A stretch of 21,367 bases of DNA from Planctomycetota bacterium (GCA_021784975.1 JAJYGU010000494.1:1-21367), one strand, 5' to 3'. Numbered from the stretch's first letter, positions 1 to 7,354 are shown. Numbers and translations are program-made. The notes: a model not told the origin generated them from the sequence alone.

Positions 1-100
1 CGCCGCGCCGCATCTGGGCGTCGGCGTAGCGGACCGCCAGAATTCCGACTGCCAATACGCCGCACGCAACACCGATCTTTGCAAATCTGTGAGTTTGCAT
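1..100 (-). CDS. Secreted or envelope protein of unknown function, N-terminal fragment
   Basis: This is the 5' end of a gene that runs off the left edge. The start is an ATG whose complement lies at 98-100, preceded by a good ribosome binding site (AAGGAG, seven bases upstream). The 33 visible residues begin MQTHRFAKIGVACGVLAVGI and continue LAVRYADAQ: a short basic N-terminus, a hydrophobic core of about 15 residues and an AxA-like cleavage site (YADAQ). That is a typical Sec signal peptide. The mature protein lies outside the window, so no function can be given. It is transcribed away from the sigma-54 activator at 581. Confidence 0.75.
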   Translation of the reverse strand, partial: MQTHRFAKIGVACGVLAVGILAVRYADAQMRRG

Positions 101-470
101 CCTCGTTCTCCTTCAGTTCTAATCCTCGTACCTCATTCCTCGGATAGCAGCAAACCGCCTCCGCCGCGCCGTCATTACATCTGCCGGCGCAAGCGCCAGA
201 GCGCGGACTCGCCGATCGCTGCTTCTCCACTGCAAGAGTCATGCCAGGCCGGCTTCTTCGTAGGGCCTGTTGGCGCACGGGCTCCGCGACCCAATTTCCG
301 GATCTCCGGGCTACCTAGCGAACATGTTCGCCGGTAAGGCGACTTCCAAACGACCGCGTTGGTCAAAATAGCTTCAGTTTTTTCCCTATGGCAAACGCCT
401 TATTGCGCTGCTTGCCGGAGCAATGGGCCGACTTACAATACCTGTAGTTTGACCCCCGGAGGTGAAAGCT

Positions 471-506
471 ATGCAGGTGCGCCGGGATTTGGCGAGGGGC
501 GCGTAA
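471..506 (+). CDS. Possible 11-residue leader peptide ahead of the activator
   Basis: A tiny ORF encoding MQVRRDLARGA starts at an ATG preceded by a nearly perfect Shine-Dalgarno sequence (GGAGGTG at 459-465, spacing about five bases). This is the strongest ribosome binding site between 100 and 600, whereas the regulator start at 581 has none at proper spacing. The stop at 504-506 lies four bases before the next small ORF. It could be a leader peptide that feeds ribosomes into the downstream reading frames. It could also be chance. No homology is recognised. Confidence 0.3.
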   Translation: MQVRRDLARGA

Positions 507-510
507 GTTG

Positions 511-576
511 ATGCTTCTGGGGCAGGCGGCCGACGCCGATCTGGCGGCGTGGCGCAGTAAGAGGATCTGGATGTGA
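511..576 (+). CDS. Possible 21-residue leader ORF coupled to the activator
   Basis: This ORF encodes MLLGQAADADLAAWRSKRIW plus a final Met. It begins four bases after the stop of the 471-506 ORF and ends four bases before the ATG at 581. The tight spacing would suit translational coupling through re-initiation. It has no strong ribosome binding site of its own and no recognised family. It could alternatively be a remnant of an older upstream gene. Confidence 0.25.
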   Translation: MLLGQAADADLAAWRSKRIWM

Positions 577-580
577 GCCT

Positions 581-2059
581 ATGCCGTCGCTGCTAGTCGT
601 CGACGATGACCCCGCGAGTGCGCCGGCGTTCCGTCGACTCTTTCCGGACGTCCAAGTAACCGTGCTGCCTGCGGGGAAGGCTGGCGACGGTCCAGATCTA
701 GTAGCTCGCTATCAGCCGGACGTGGTAGTGGTAGATACCAACGTGGCGGATCAGCCGGGGCTGGAGCTGTTTCGGCGGATTCACCGGCGCGATCCGGCGA
801 TTCCGGTCATCCTCACCACCGCTGACGGCACGGCGAACGCCACGATCGAAGCTATCGCCGACGGCGCCTTCGATTATCTCTCCAAGCCGTTGGATTTCGA
901 CAAGCTGCGGGAACTGGTCGGCCAGGCTATCAAGAGCCGCAAACTTGTCTGCTCACCGGAACACTCGGTCGGCGGCAGCGACCAGCCGATCAGCAGCGAC
1001 ACCTTGGTGGGCAGCAGCCTTGCGATGCAGGACGTATACAAGGCGATCGGCCGAGTGGCTCCCAAAAAGGTCAACGTCCTCATCCTCGGCGAAAGCGGCA
1101 CCGGCAAGGAGTTGGTGGCCCGCGCGATTCAGCAACATAGTCCTCGCGCGGCCGACCCCTTACTGGCCGTCAATTGCGCCGCCATCCCCGAGCCCTTGTT
1201 GGAGAGCGAGCTGTTCGGTCACGAGAAAGGGGCCTTTACCGGGGCCGACAGCCAGCGGATCGGCAAGTTCGAGCAGTGCTCGGGCGGCACCTTATTCCTC
1301 GATGAGGTCGGCGACATGACGCCGCTGATGCAGAGCAAGGTCTTGCGGGTGCTCCAAGAGGGCCGCTTCGAGCGGGTCGGCGGCAACAAGACCATCGCCA
1401 CCGACGTTCGCACCGTCGCGGCCACCAACCGCAACCTGGAACAGATGGTGGCCGCCGGCCAGTTCCGGGCCGACCTTTACTATCGATTGAACGTGTTCAG
1501 CATCCAGTTGCCGCCGCTTCGCGAGCGGACCGGCGACATCCGCTTGCTGGTCGAGCACTTCCTCGCCTTGTTTTGCCGGGAACTCGACCGCTCGCCGTGC
1601 CAAGCCTCACCCGAGGCGCTGGACGCGCTAATGCGCTACGCTTGGCCGGGCAACGTGCGGGAATTACAAAGCGTATTGAAACGGGCCGTGCTGCAGCTTG
1701 GCGGTCCGGTGCTTACCTTGGAGAGTCTGCCTGTCGAACTGCTGGCAAGAGCAGCCGTCGCACCGGCGTTGGATATCTTTATCGACGAACGTTTGCAGGC
1801 CGGCTCGACAGGCCTGTACGCCGAGGCCGCCGCCTTCATGGATCGCCTTCTGTTGACCAAGGTGCTGCGCCATACGGGAGGCAACCAGTCGCAGGCTGCC
1901 AAAATTCTCGATATCACCCGCGGGACGCTGCGTAGCAAGATCCGTGAGCTAGGCATCACCATCCACCAGGCGGTTGACGTGGAGGCGCGCCTGGGCCAGC
2001 CGCCCCCTGGAATACCTGCCAGCGGCCGGCACCCGCCTTCGCCGGTGGCGGCCCGATAG
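581..2059 (+). CDS. Sigma-54-dependent response regulator, NtrC/AtoC class
   Basis: The 492-residue protein has the full NtrC architecture. A receiver domain spans about 3-120, with acidic residues D8-D10, phospho-acceptor D52, T80 and K102. An AAA+ domain spans about 141-375, with Walker A GESGTGKE (170-177), the sigma-54 contact loop GAFTGA (217-222), Walker B LFLDE (238-242) and arginine-finger region FRADLYYR (about 295-302). A Fis-type helix-turn-helix lies at about 420-460 (NQSQAAKILDITRGTLRSKI). Once phosphorylated, such proteins oligomerise and use ATP to remodel sigma-54 RNA polymerase at distant enhancers. The last 30 residues are proline-rich and look like a non-conserved tail. No kinase gene is directly adjacent; the nearest is at 4159-5898 on the other strand. 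The start at 581 lacks a good ribosome binding site, so translation may depend on the leader ORFs. Confidence 0.95.
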   Translation: MPSLLVVDDDPASAPAFRRLFPDVQVTVLPAGKAGDGPDLVARYQPDVVVVDTNVADQPGLELFRRIHRRDPAIPVILTTADGTANATIEAIADGAFDYLSKPLDFDKLRELVGQAIKSRKLVCSPEHSVGGSDQPISSDTLVGSSLAMQDVYKAIGRVAPKKVNVLILGESGTGKELVARAIQQHSPRAADPLLAVNCAAIPEPLLESELFGHEKGAFTGADSQRIGKFEQCSGGTLFLDEVGDMTPLMQSKVLRVLQEGRFERVGGNKTIATDVRTVAATNRNLEQMVAAGQFRADLYYRLNVFSIQLPPLRERTGDIRLLVEHFLALFCRELDRSPCQASPEALDALMRYAWPGNVRELQSVLKRAVLQLGGPVLTLESLPVELLARAAVAPALDIFIDERLQAGSTGLYAEAAAFMDRLLLTKVLRHTGGNQSQAAKILDITRGTLRSKIRELGITIHQAVDVEARLGQPPPGIPASGRHPPSPVAAR

Positions 2060-2106
2060 GGGCCGCCCGTGCTCGCCTTTCCCGTGGTCTGAGCCAAGGC
2101 GCAGTC

Positions 2107-2212
2107 TAAGCGGCCGTCCAGCAACAACTTCCACTTTCGCCAAGGGGACAGTCCCATTTTCGTCGGACGAAAATTGGGACAGTCCCCAACTTGTTCTTGG
2201 ACGGCCGCTAAG
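2107..2212 (+). repeat. 106-bp near-palindromic repeat element, copy A
   Basis: Terminal inverted repeats (AGCGGCCGTCCA on one side, TGGACGGCCGCT on the other) flank an inner palindrome with GGGGACAGTCCC arms around CATTTTCGTC and GACGAAAATT. The whole unit can fold into one long hairpin with an asymmetric bulge near CTTCCACTTTCGCC. The 5-bp sequence CTAAG is repeated directly at 2106-2110 and 2208-2212, as expected of a target duplication or an element border. The reverse complement matches 3261-3366 at 105 of 106 positions. There is no ORF in it, so any mobility would depend on a transposase elsewhere (MITE- or REP-like). Confidence 0.85.
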
Positions 2213-2281
2213 CACGACAGTGGCATTTTGGCGGCGGTCAAACCGGCTCATGAGGTGGCTCCTTGCGCCGCGCCAAGGATG

Positions 2282-2311
2282 CCGACCGACCATGCCCCCA
2301 TGGTCGGTCGG
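2282..2311. terminator. Perfect 13-bp hairpin between convergent genes
   Basis: CCGACCGACCATG and its exact complement are separated by a four-base CCCC loop. The hairpin lies between the end of the plus-strand activator (2059) and the end of the minus-strand PRC-barrel gene (2339), where a bidirectional terminator would be expected. No U-tract follows on either strand, so a classic intrinsic terminator is not proven; transcript stabilisation or a repeat origin are alternatives. Confidence 0.55.
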
Positions 2312-2338
2312 GATAATTCCCTGTAGCGGGACACGACT

Positions 2339-2878
2339 TTATCGCCGCGGATTCTGTGGGGCGCTGGCTTGACGCTGCGTGCGGTAGTACTGGTCAATCA
2401 GCGCTTTCCAGTTGGCGTTGGCGAAGTCCGGCCAATGATCTTTGTCGAAGCCGGGGGCACTCTTGAGGGCCTGCCGGCTGATGTCCAAGATGCAATAGGC
2501 TGCCCTCTCCGTACCAGCGCTCGTCTGCCCCTTGGGAACGAAGGACAGCTTGTCCCACGGAATGGCAAAGTACTTGTTCCCCATGCCCCACACCCCGCCG
2601 AACGATAATACGGCGTAGCGGATCTTTCCCACTGCCGGATCGATGACCAGGTCCTCGATCTTGCCCAACTCCTGGTGATTGGTGTTGTACACCCGCAATC
2701 CGTTGAGGTCCTTCAGTCGGGTCACCCCTGCGGTGGCCTGGGTCATGGCCTTGGAGCCAACGCCGACTTCCACCCCGCCCTTATTGACTTGGACCTGGAC
2801 CCCGGCTGCCTGGACCGCGCTGGTCGCGGCCGCCAGATACAGGGATGCAGCCAGCCCTAGTATGCAATGCACTCGCAT
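2339..2878 (-). CDS. Secreted PRC-barrel domain protein
   Basis: The 179-residue protein has an N-terminal signal peptide (hydrophobic residues 5-24, cleavage near VQAAG). A PRC-barrel domain follows at about 52-115: the segment TRLKDLNGLRVYN is followed by a GKIEDLVID motif, and then KIRYAVLSFGG and FAIPWDKL, the usual strand pattern of this fold. A short charged C-terminal region ends the protein. PRC-barrels occur in ribosome maturation (RimM), photosynthetic reaction centres and many small stress-related exported proteins; the secreted form suggests a periplasmic role that cannot be specified. The start is well supported: ATG at 2878 with AAGGAG about eight bases upstream. The gene sits inside the block bounded by the two inverted 106-bp repeats. 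Confidence 0.85.
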   Translation of the reverse strand: MRVHCILGLAASLYLAAATSAVQAAGVQVQVNKGGVEVGVGSKAMTQATAGVTRLKDLNGLRVYNTNHQELGKIEDLVIDPAVGKIRYAVLSFGGVWGMGNKYFAIPWDKLSFVPKGQTSAGTERAAYCILDISRQALKSAPGFDKDHWPDFANANWKALIDQYYRTQRQASAPQNPRR

Positions 2879-3000
2879 GCTTTTCGCTCCTTGCGTTCAG
2901 AGACACTTGTTGACGAACAACCAGTGGTTTTCGTCCGCAACCCGCGTGCCGCGCTGCACTGTTCGCCAGCGAAAGCTGAAGATTCGCCGCGACGACCATG

Positions 3001-3058
3001 GCAACCCGAAGCGTAAGCGAGGCAGTAGGTTGCGTCTCTCGCTCACGCTTCGGGTTGC
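3001..3058. repeat. Long hairpin repeat, CAACCCGAAGCG type
   Basis: A 21-base arm beginning GCAACCCGAAGCG (3001-3021) pairs with 3038-3058 with one A:C mismatch, leaving a 16-base loop. I recall repeats with this core as widespread in planctomycete intergenic DNA. It lies upstream of the PRC-barrel gene and has no T-tract, so it looks like a dispersed repeat rather than a terminator. Confidence 0.7.
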
Positions 3059-3188
3059 AATCATTTCCAAGGCGCGTCTTGGGTGGGCGAGCATTGCCCG
3101 TGTTGAGCAACCAGCGACCAGACTGTCGCTGCCCTCAGGCTTTGGCCGCTCGCTAAGTCGCCGCGTCACAATAACGTGAATATGTTTT

Positions 3189-3242
3189 GGAGCGCGGGCG
3201 TCCGGCCCGCCACAGAAAAAGCGGGCGCGGCGCCCCCGCTCC
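3189..3242. repeat. GC-rich hairpin repeat, GGAGCGCGGGCG type
   Basis: Outer arms GGAGCG(C)GGGCG and CGCCC(C)CGCTCC pair with one mismatch, and an inner GCCCGC/GCGGGC pair closes around an A-rich loop. The left arm closely matches a second copy at 12294-12345, so this is a dispersed family within the window. Confidence 0.65.
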
Positions 3243-3260
3243 CTGGGAAAAACTCATCAA

Positions 3261-3366
3261 CTTAGCGGCCGTCCAAGAACAAGTCGGGGACTGTCCCAAT
3301 TTTCGTCCGACGAAAATGGGACTGTCCCCTTGGCGAAAGTGGAAGTTGTTGCTGGACGGCCGCTTA
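3261..3366 (-). repeat. 106-bp near-palindromic repeat element, copy B (inverted relative to A)
   Basis: This is the reverse complement of 2107-2212 with one substitution (AAGTCGGGG here, AAGTTGGGG in A). It carries the same terminal inverted repeats and the same inner GGGACTGTCCC palindrome. CTTA is present directly at both ends (3261-3264 and 3363-3366). Copies A and B face each other across about 1.05 kb holding the PRC-barrel gene. Confidence 0.85.
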
Positions 3367-3389
3367 TCTTGACGCGGCGCCGAACGCCG

Positions 3390-4046
3390 CTATCGGAAGA
3401 CGCGGCGCAACGTCACGGGAACTGCTTGCACCTGGTTATGCCACTCAGCCTTTGCGCAAGGAGCGTCGCCGCCGGGACAATGCGTGCAATCGCCGTAGCC
3501 ACCCTTAAGTGGGCGGATGGTGTGCGTGCGGCGGACTTCCACCGTCGTTTCGGTGCCGTCCGGATCGCAGGAGACGGTCCGCGAGACCGGTTCGTTCTCC
3601 ACCGCCACTACAATGTACCACGTTTCGCCGGGATGGCTCATGCACTGTCGGTTCAGGCTGAGCATAATGGTTTCTGCCTGGGGATAGTCGAGCCATTGGG
3701 CATCGGCGGGCTCTTTGGCCTGCCAAACGCAGTTTGGCACGTCCAGCGGCGACTGCGGCTCCCAGCCGTCGGGCCACCAGATTGGCGCCACCTGATAGGC
3801 GATCGGGGTACATAGGCGGACCATCGGCCAAGCCCGCCCCATACACCCCGGCTCAACCACGATCGCCCAACGCCGCTGCGACTGCGGCGAGCGGTTGTGT
3901 TCCATTGCCCGATCGAGCGCCTGGAACAAGTCCACGTACTCCCCCAACACGGCCACCGGACCGGCCAACTCCAGCGGCACGTCGTCGAGCGACTCAGGCG
4001 TCCAGTCTTCGGGACGCTGGACGATGGTCACCTGGTATTTCGTCAT
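3390..4046 (-). CDS. Hypothetical protein with C-terminal cysteine cluster
   Basis: The family is not recognised. From the ATG at 4046 it has 218 residues (MTKYQVTIVQRPEDWTPESL at the N-terminus). A GTG six bases further upstream (4052) is possible, but the AAGG motif is nine bases from the ATG and only three from the GTG, so the ATG is preferred. There is no signal peptide or membrane segment. The protein is rich in Trp and Pro in its middle part and has a compact cysteine group near the end (C187, C190, C197 in CTHCPGGDAPC), which might bind a metal. It lies 112 bp downstream of the histidine kinase on the same strand and may share its transcript. Confidence 0.7.
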   Translation of the reverse strand: MTKYQVTIVQRPEDWTPESLDDVPLELAGPVAVLGEYVDLFQALDRAMEHNRSPQSQRRWAIVVEPGCMGRAWPMVRLCTPIAYQVAPIWWPDGWEPQSPLDVPNCVWQAKEPADAQWLDYPQAETIMLSLNRQCMSHPGETWYIVVAVENEPVSRTVSCDPDGTETTVEVRRTHTIRPLKGGYGDCTHCPGGDAPCAKAEWHNQVQAVPVTLRRVFR

Positions 4047-4158
4047 ATGCACAGACCTTTTTCGCTTAACCGAAACACGGTGTCCGCTTGAATCCTATCC
4101 GAGGCACATCATTGCGGCAAGGATGGGCGAAGATCGGCGAAGCTCCGGCGGCGGGCCG

Positions 4159-5898
4159 TCACCCGCCGGGATCCGTCTTTCGCTCGATGCCGGCTTCTTC
4201 GCCCGGCGAAAAGGCGGTTGTTTCCGGGCTCGGCGGCGGCAGGCTGATTGGCAGTTCCAAGACGAAACGGCAGCCATGATCGGGCCGGCTGTCGACCACG
4301 ATCTGGCCGCCGTGCTCGCGCAAGATCTTTTGGCTCACCGGCAGGCCCAAGCCGGTGCCGTGGCTTTTGCGGGAGGCGAGAAACGGGCTGAACAACGACT
4401 CCATCTGCTCGGCGGGAATACCCGGACCGTTGTCGGCAATAATGATCCGGGCCAGTCCCTCGTCGCGGCAGCACTGGGTGGCCACCTCGATCCGACCCGC
4501 CGTCTCCCGGTCGGCCAGGGCATCCAAGGCATTGGTGACGACATTCAGCACCGCGTGATGAATCCCTTCGGGATCAAAAATCATCTCGGGCATCGAGGCA
4601 TCGCCGCCCCATTGCAATTCGACGTGCAGCTCGTCGGCGCGGGCCCGCATCAACTCCAGCACGTCGCCCACAGTTGCGTTGAGGTTGCCGGCGGCCAGTT
4701 CCGGCTTGCGTTCCTTGCTGAAGGTGAGCATGTCGAGCACCAGCGAGGAGATGCGGTTCTGGTTGCGGTCGACGATCTTCCAGCCCTTGCCGACGATCTC
4801 CTCGTCGTGCTCCTTCAAGCCCAGCTCGATCAAGTAACTCCCGCCGCGAATGCCTTGCAGGATGTTCTTGATGTGGTGCGAGAGGGTGGCGATGGTTTGT
4901 CCGATGGCCGCCAGCCGCTCCGCCTGGACCATGGCCGAGTAGTAGCGGGTGTCCTCGACCGCCAAGGCGGCCTGGTGCCCGATGGCGATCATCAGCTTGA
5001 GGTGGTCTTCGGTGAACCGGTTGGTCGCCCCGTGCTGAAGCATCTGCTGGGGCGAGGTGGAGGTGTCGATGTAAATCACCCCTACCACGTCATAGCGGCC
5101 CTTCATGGGCACGCAGATCGCCTCGCGGACCCCCATTCGCACAATGCTGCCGGCCGCGTCCCAACGATCATCCTGGCGGGCGTCGCTGGTAACCACCCCC
5201 TCGTTGCGCTCGGTCACGTAGTCCAGGATCGTCTGGCTGATGCTGATCCGCTGATCGGCGCGCATCCCCTTGCGGGTATGGTGGACTTTCGGTTGCAGGA
5301 CGTGGCTGGCCGGATCGAAGAGCATGATGCAGCCGCGATCCGCCTCCACCCATTCAAAGATCAACTCCATGATCCGCTGCAGCAATTGGTCGATGTCCAG
5401 CGTGTGGCTGACGGCCAGGGCGGTCCGATACATCACCTGCAAATTGCTGCGGGCGCGGGCCAGCCAAGAGGTCTGCGGCCCATCGCTTTGAAACTCGAAG
5501 ATGCGGCTGCCCTCTTGCTGGGTGAAGGAGCGCACGATCCGCGAGCGGTCGCCGATCTCGGCCGCGGTGGCGATGCTGACGATCTTGGCCAGTTCTTCGG
5601 GCGTCTCTTCGGCCGGGCCGGTGTAGAGCATCAGCGTGCAGCCGACCTGGACCTGATCGCCGGTGCTCAACCGGTGCCGCTCGATCCGCTGGCCGTTGAC
5701 GAAGGTCCCGTTGGAGCTGTGCAGATCCGAAATCACGTAATCGCCGTCGATGCGGCGAACTTCAGCGTGATGGCGGGAGACTTCAGTGTCGTGGAACTGG
5801 ATGCTGTTCGAGGCATCACGGCCCATCTGCAGCACCGCTTCGCTCAGCTCAAAGCGGGTTCCTTGATCGGCGCCGCGGATGACGAACAAGGTGGGCAC
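4159..5898 (-). CDS. FHA-GAF sensor histidine kinase
   Basis: The 579-residue soluble kinase has these domains in order. FHA at about 1-95 carries GR 26-27, SRHH 41-44 and NGT 63-65, the phosphothreonine-peptide binding residues. GAF spans about 160-320. The dimerisation/phospho-acceptor helix has ATLSHHIKN with H341. HATPase_c spans about 440-550, with N box N456, G1 DNGPG (489-493), an F box around FSPFL (503-507) and G2 GTGLGL (514-519). It has no membrane segments, so it should sense a cytoplasmic signal or a phosphorylated partner. The start is GTG at 5898, with a GGGGA ribosome binding site nine bases upstream. It overlaps the receiver gene by 55 nt in another frame, which suggests coupled translation. 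The C-terminus is a proline-rich tail. Confidence 0.93.
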   Translation of the reverse strand: MPTLFVIRGADQGTRFELSEAVLQMGRDASNSIQFHDTEVSRHHAEVRRIDGDYVISDLHSSNGTFVNGQRIERHRLSTGDQVQVGCTLMLYTGPAEETPEELAKIVSIATAAEIGDRSRIVRSFTQQEGSRIFEFQSDGPQTSWLARARSNLQVMYRTALAVSHTLDIDQLLQRIMELIFEWVEADRGCIMLFDPASHVLQPKVHHTRKGMRADQRISISQTILDYVTERNEGVVTSDARQDDRWDAAGSIVRMGVREAICVPMKGRYDVVGVIYIDTSTSPQQMLQHGATNRFTEDHLKLMIAIGHQAALAVEDTRYYSAMVQAERLAAIGQTIATLSHHIKNILQGIRGGSYLIELGLKEHDEEIVGKGWKIVDRNQNRISSLVLDMLTFSKERKPELAAGNLNATVGDVLELMRARADELHVELQWGGDASMPEMIFDPEGIHHAVLNVVTNALDALADRETAGRIEVATQCCRDEGLARIIIADNGPGIPAEQMESLFSPFLASRKSHGTGLGLPVSQKILREHGGQIVVDSRPDHGCRFVLELPISLPPPSPETTAFSPGEEAGIERKTDPGG

Positions 5899-6251
5899 GG
5901 TCCAGATTCCCCTATCAACTCTTCGATTTTACGAATCAGGACCGCGTATTCATAGGGCTTGCGGAGAAAATCTCCGCCGGGGAACGAATCGCCCTGACGA
6001 CGAAACGTTCCTAACAGCAACAGTTTAGGGCGATGGTCCGCCGGCAGTTCGCCGAAGGGGGACCAATCATGACCGGCGTCGTCGATCGATTCGAGGTCGA
6101 CCACCATCAAGTCGGGCGGGGCTTGTCGAGCCAACGCCAAACCGGCCAAGAGCCGGCCGGCCGACCTGGTGCTTATGCCGCGACGTTCCAGCACGGTTTC
6201 CAGTACCTCCCGCGTTTCTTCCGCGGGATCAACCACTAATACGCTACTCAA
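5844..6251 (-). CDS. Single-domain receiver (CheY-like) protein
   Basis: The roughly 135-residue protein contains one receiver domain. It reads MSSVLVVDPAEETREV, then phospho-acceptor D52 (LMVVDLE), T82 (LLLLGTF) and K98 (FLRKPYE). The acidic pair normally before the acceptor is reduced to D8 followed by P9, with E11 and E12 as possible substitutes. There is no output domain. I chose the TTG start at 6251 because GGAGG lies nine bases upstream; a GTG at 6260 abuts that GGAGG with no spacer. The open frame continues upstream to about 6704, but that part is low-complexity and not protein-like. It overlaps the downstream kinase, so the two probably form a functional pair in which this protein is either a phosphate sink or the kinase's direct partner. 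Confidence 0.8.
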   Translation of the reverse strand: MSSVLVVDPAEETREVLETVLERRGISTRSAGRLLAGLALARQAPPDLMVVDLESIDDAGHDWSPFGELPADHRPKLLLLGTFRRQGDSFPGGDFLRKPYEYAVLIRKIEELIGESGPCPPCSSSAAPIKEPALS

Positions 6252-6612
6252 GCTCGGCACCCTCCATGGTGGGCGGTGGGCCGGACGTCCCTGTCCGGCT
6301 GGGGGCTGGCGCATGGTTCGTCGGTTTGGTCGTCCGCTCGGTACGGACCGGGCACCGACCGAAGGTCGGCCGAAAAATGCGCCTGTCCCCTTATGGGCCG
6401 CGGTGAGGGGCGGAGGATAGCGAAAACCCGACTGCTTGTCAAAGCGAGCTTGAAAAAAATCCAAACTGCTCTTTACGCAAAGTCCGCCAATCGGCACAAT
6501 ATCGCTTCCCTGGGAACCCATACTACTCGATCGAAGGACCCAGTCGGCGCGACGTCCTGCGGGGAGAGGACGCCAGGTCAGGAAGACCGACGCAACAGCA
6601 AGGAGTGCTGAC
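6252..6612. other. Divergent intergenic region between receiver gene and ompH
   Basis: This 361-bp stretch must contain the promoters for the minus-strand receiver/kinase operon and for the plus-strand ompH. It contains a small perfect hairpin (GCCGGAC/GTCCGGC, 6280-6299) and an A-rich tract near 6450-6462. I could not identify convincing -35/-10 boxes or a -24/-12 element. The ORFs reading through it have no ribosome binding sites. Confidence 0.5.
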
Positions 6613-7302
6613 GTGACGAAGTTCCGCTCTTGGGCCCTCGTGCCCACCGTCCTACTGTCGTCGAGCGCATGGCTGACGGCGCCTGCCCACGCCCAAGCGC
6701 CCATGCAAACCCGGCCGGCCTACCAAGCCGCCGGCCAATCGATGCCCGGTACCAGGATCGCCCTGATCGACATCAACCGCATCTTCCAGAACCATACCCG
6801 CTTCAAGGCGGCGATGGAGCAGATGAAGCGGGACGTGGCCGCCGCCGAGCAGCAAATGAAGGAGAAGCGCGACGCGATCACCCGGGCCACCGAAGACCTC
6901 CAACGGCTCAGCAAGGGCACGCCCGACTATAAGGCCGCCGAGGAAAACGTGACCCGGCAGCAAACCGAGTTGACCCTGCAGGTGCAGCGGCAGAAGGAAG
7001 ACTTCGTGCAGCGCGAAGCCCAGATCTACAACACCGTCTACCAGGAAGTCTTGGAGCGAACCGACTACTTCTGCCGGCAGATGGGGATCGACGTGGTCCT
7101 GCGGTTCAACGGCGAAAAGGTGAACGTCAACCAGCCGCAAAGCGTGTTGGGTTATATCAACCGGCCGGTGGTCTGGTACGCCCCGGACCTCGATATTACG
7201 CAGAGAATCTTGGACGAATTGAACCGATCCTCGCTGCCGGCCACCGCCAATCGCGCCAACGGCGTGTCCAACGGCGGGCAAACGGTTCCCTGGGGCAGGT
7301 AG
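6613..7302 (+). CDS. OmpH/Skp-family periplasmic chaperone
   Basis: The 229-residue protein has a signal peptide (residues 1-27, cleavage after APAHA). The mature region reads IALIDINRIFQNHTRFKAAM, followed by a long charged helical coiled coil at about 65-150 (rich in Q, E, K, R) and a conserved end region near QMGIDVVLRFNGE. This is the OmpH/Skp pattern: a trimeric holdase that escorts unfolded outer-membrane proteins across the periplasm. It is somewhat longer than E. coli Skp. The start is GTG at 6613 with AAGGAG about eight bases upstream. It heads a run of envelope genes (lpxC, lpxA and an oxidoreductase), paralleling the proteobacterial ompH-lpxD-fabZ-lpxA order but without lpxD or fabZ. 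Confidence 0.9.
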   Translation: MTKFRSWALVPTVLLSSSAWLTAPAHAQAPMQTRPAYQAAGQSMPGTRIALIDINRIFQNHTRFKAAMEQMKRDVAAAEQQMKEKRDAITRATEDLQRLSKGTPDYKAAEENVTRQQTELTLQVQRQKEDFVQREAQIYNTVYQEVLERTDYFCRQMGIDVVLRFNGEKVNVNQPQSVLGYINRPVVWYAPDLDITQRILDELNRSSLPATANRANGVSNGGQTVPWGR

Positions 7303-7354
7303 TCTTCACATCGGTCGCCGGTCGGTCAAGGATGGCCGGCCGCCGCGAGAGGGA

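Larger units (their letters stand above)
101..580. other. 480-bp divergent intergenic region with leader ORFs
   Basis: This region separates the minus-strand secreted protein from the plus-strand sigma-54 activator. I see no convincing full-length gene: overlapping ORFs in both strands at 89-366 lack ribosome binding sites and recognisable protein character. Two short ORFs at 471-506 and 511-576 lead directly to the activator start and are listed separately. I found no clear -24/-12 (sigma-54) or sigma-70 promoter; a TGGCA at 393 followed by TTGC has the wrong spacing. Confidence 0.5.
2879..3260. other. Gene-free stretch upstream of the PRC-barrel gene
   Basis: No credible gene is seen; the short ORFs here are low-complexity readings of repeats. 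It should hold the promoter of the minus-strand PRC-barrel gene. It contains two dispersed hairpin repeats (3001-3058 and 3189-3242), listed separately, and ends at repeat copy B. Confidence 0.6.

Noticed and set aside
89..366. Overlapping ORFs of 82 and 63 codons in opposite strands
   Set aside because: There is no ribosome binding site and no protein-like composition, and the first overlaps the start of the minus-strand signal-peptide gene.
3895..5955. A 686-codon plus-strand ORF
   Set aside because: It lies antisense to the FHA-kinase, whose motifs are unmistakable. The translation is His/Asp/Val/Gly-rich, typical of the mirror of a GC-rich gene.
6252..6704. Upstream extension of the receiver ORF to 286 codons
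   Set aside because: The extra part is Arg/Pro/Gly-rich, crosses the divergent promoter region and the start of ompH, and has no ribosome binding site. The receiver fold begins at about 6251.
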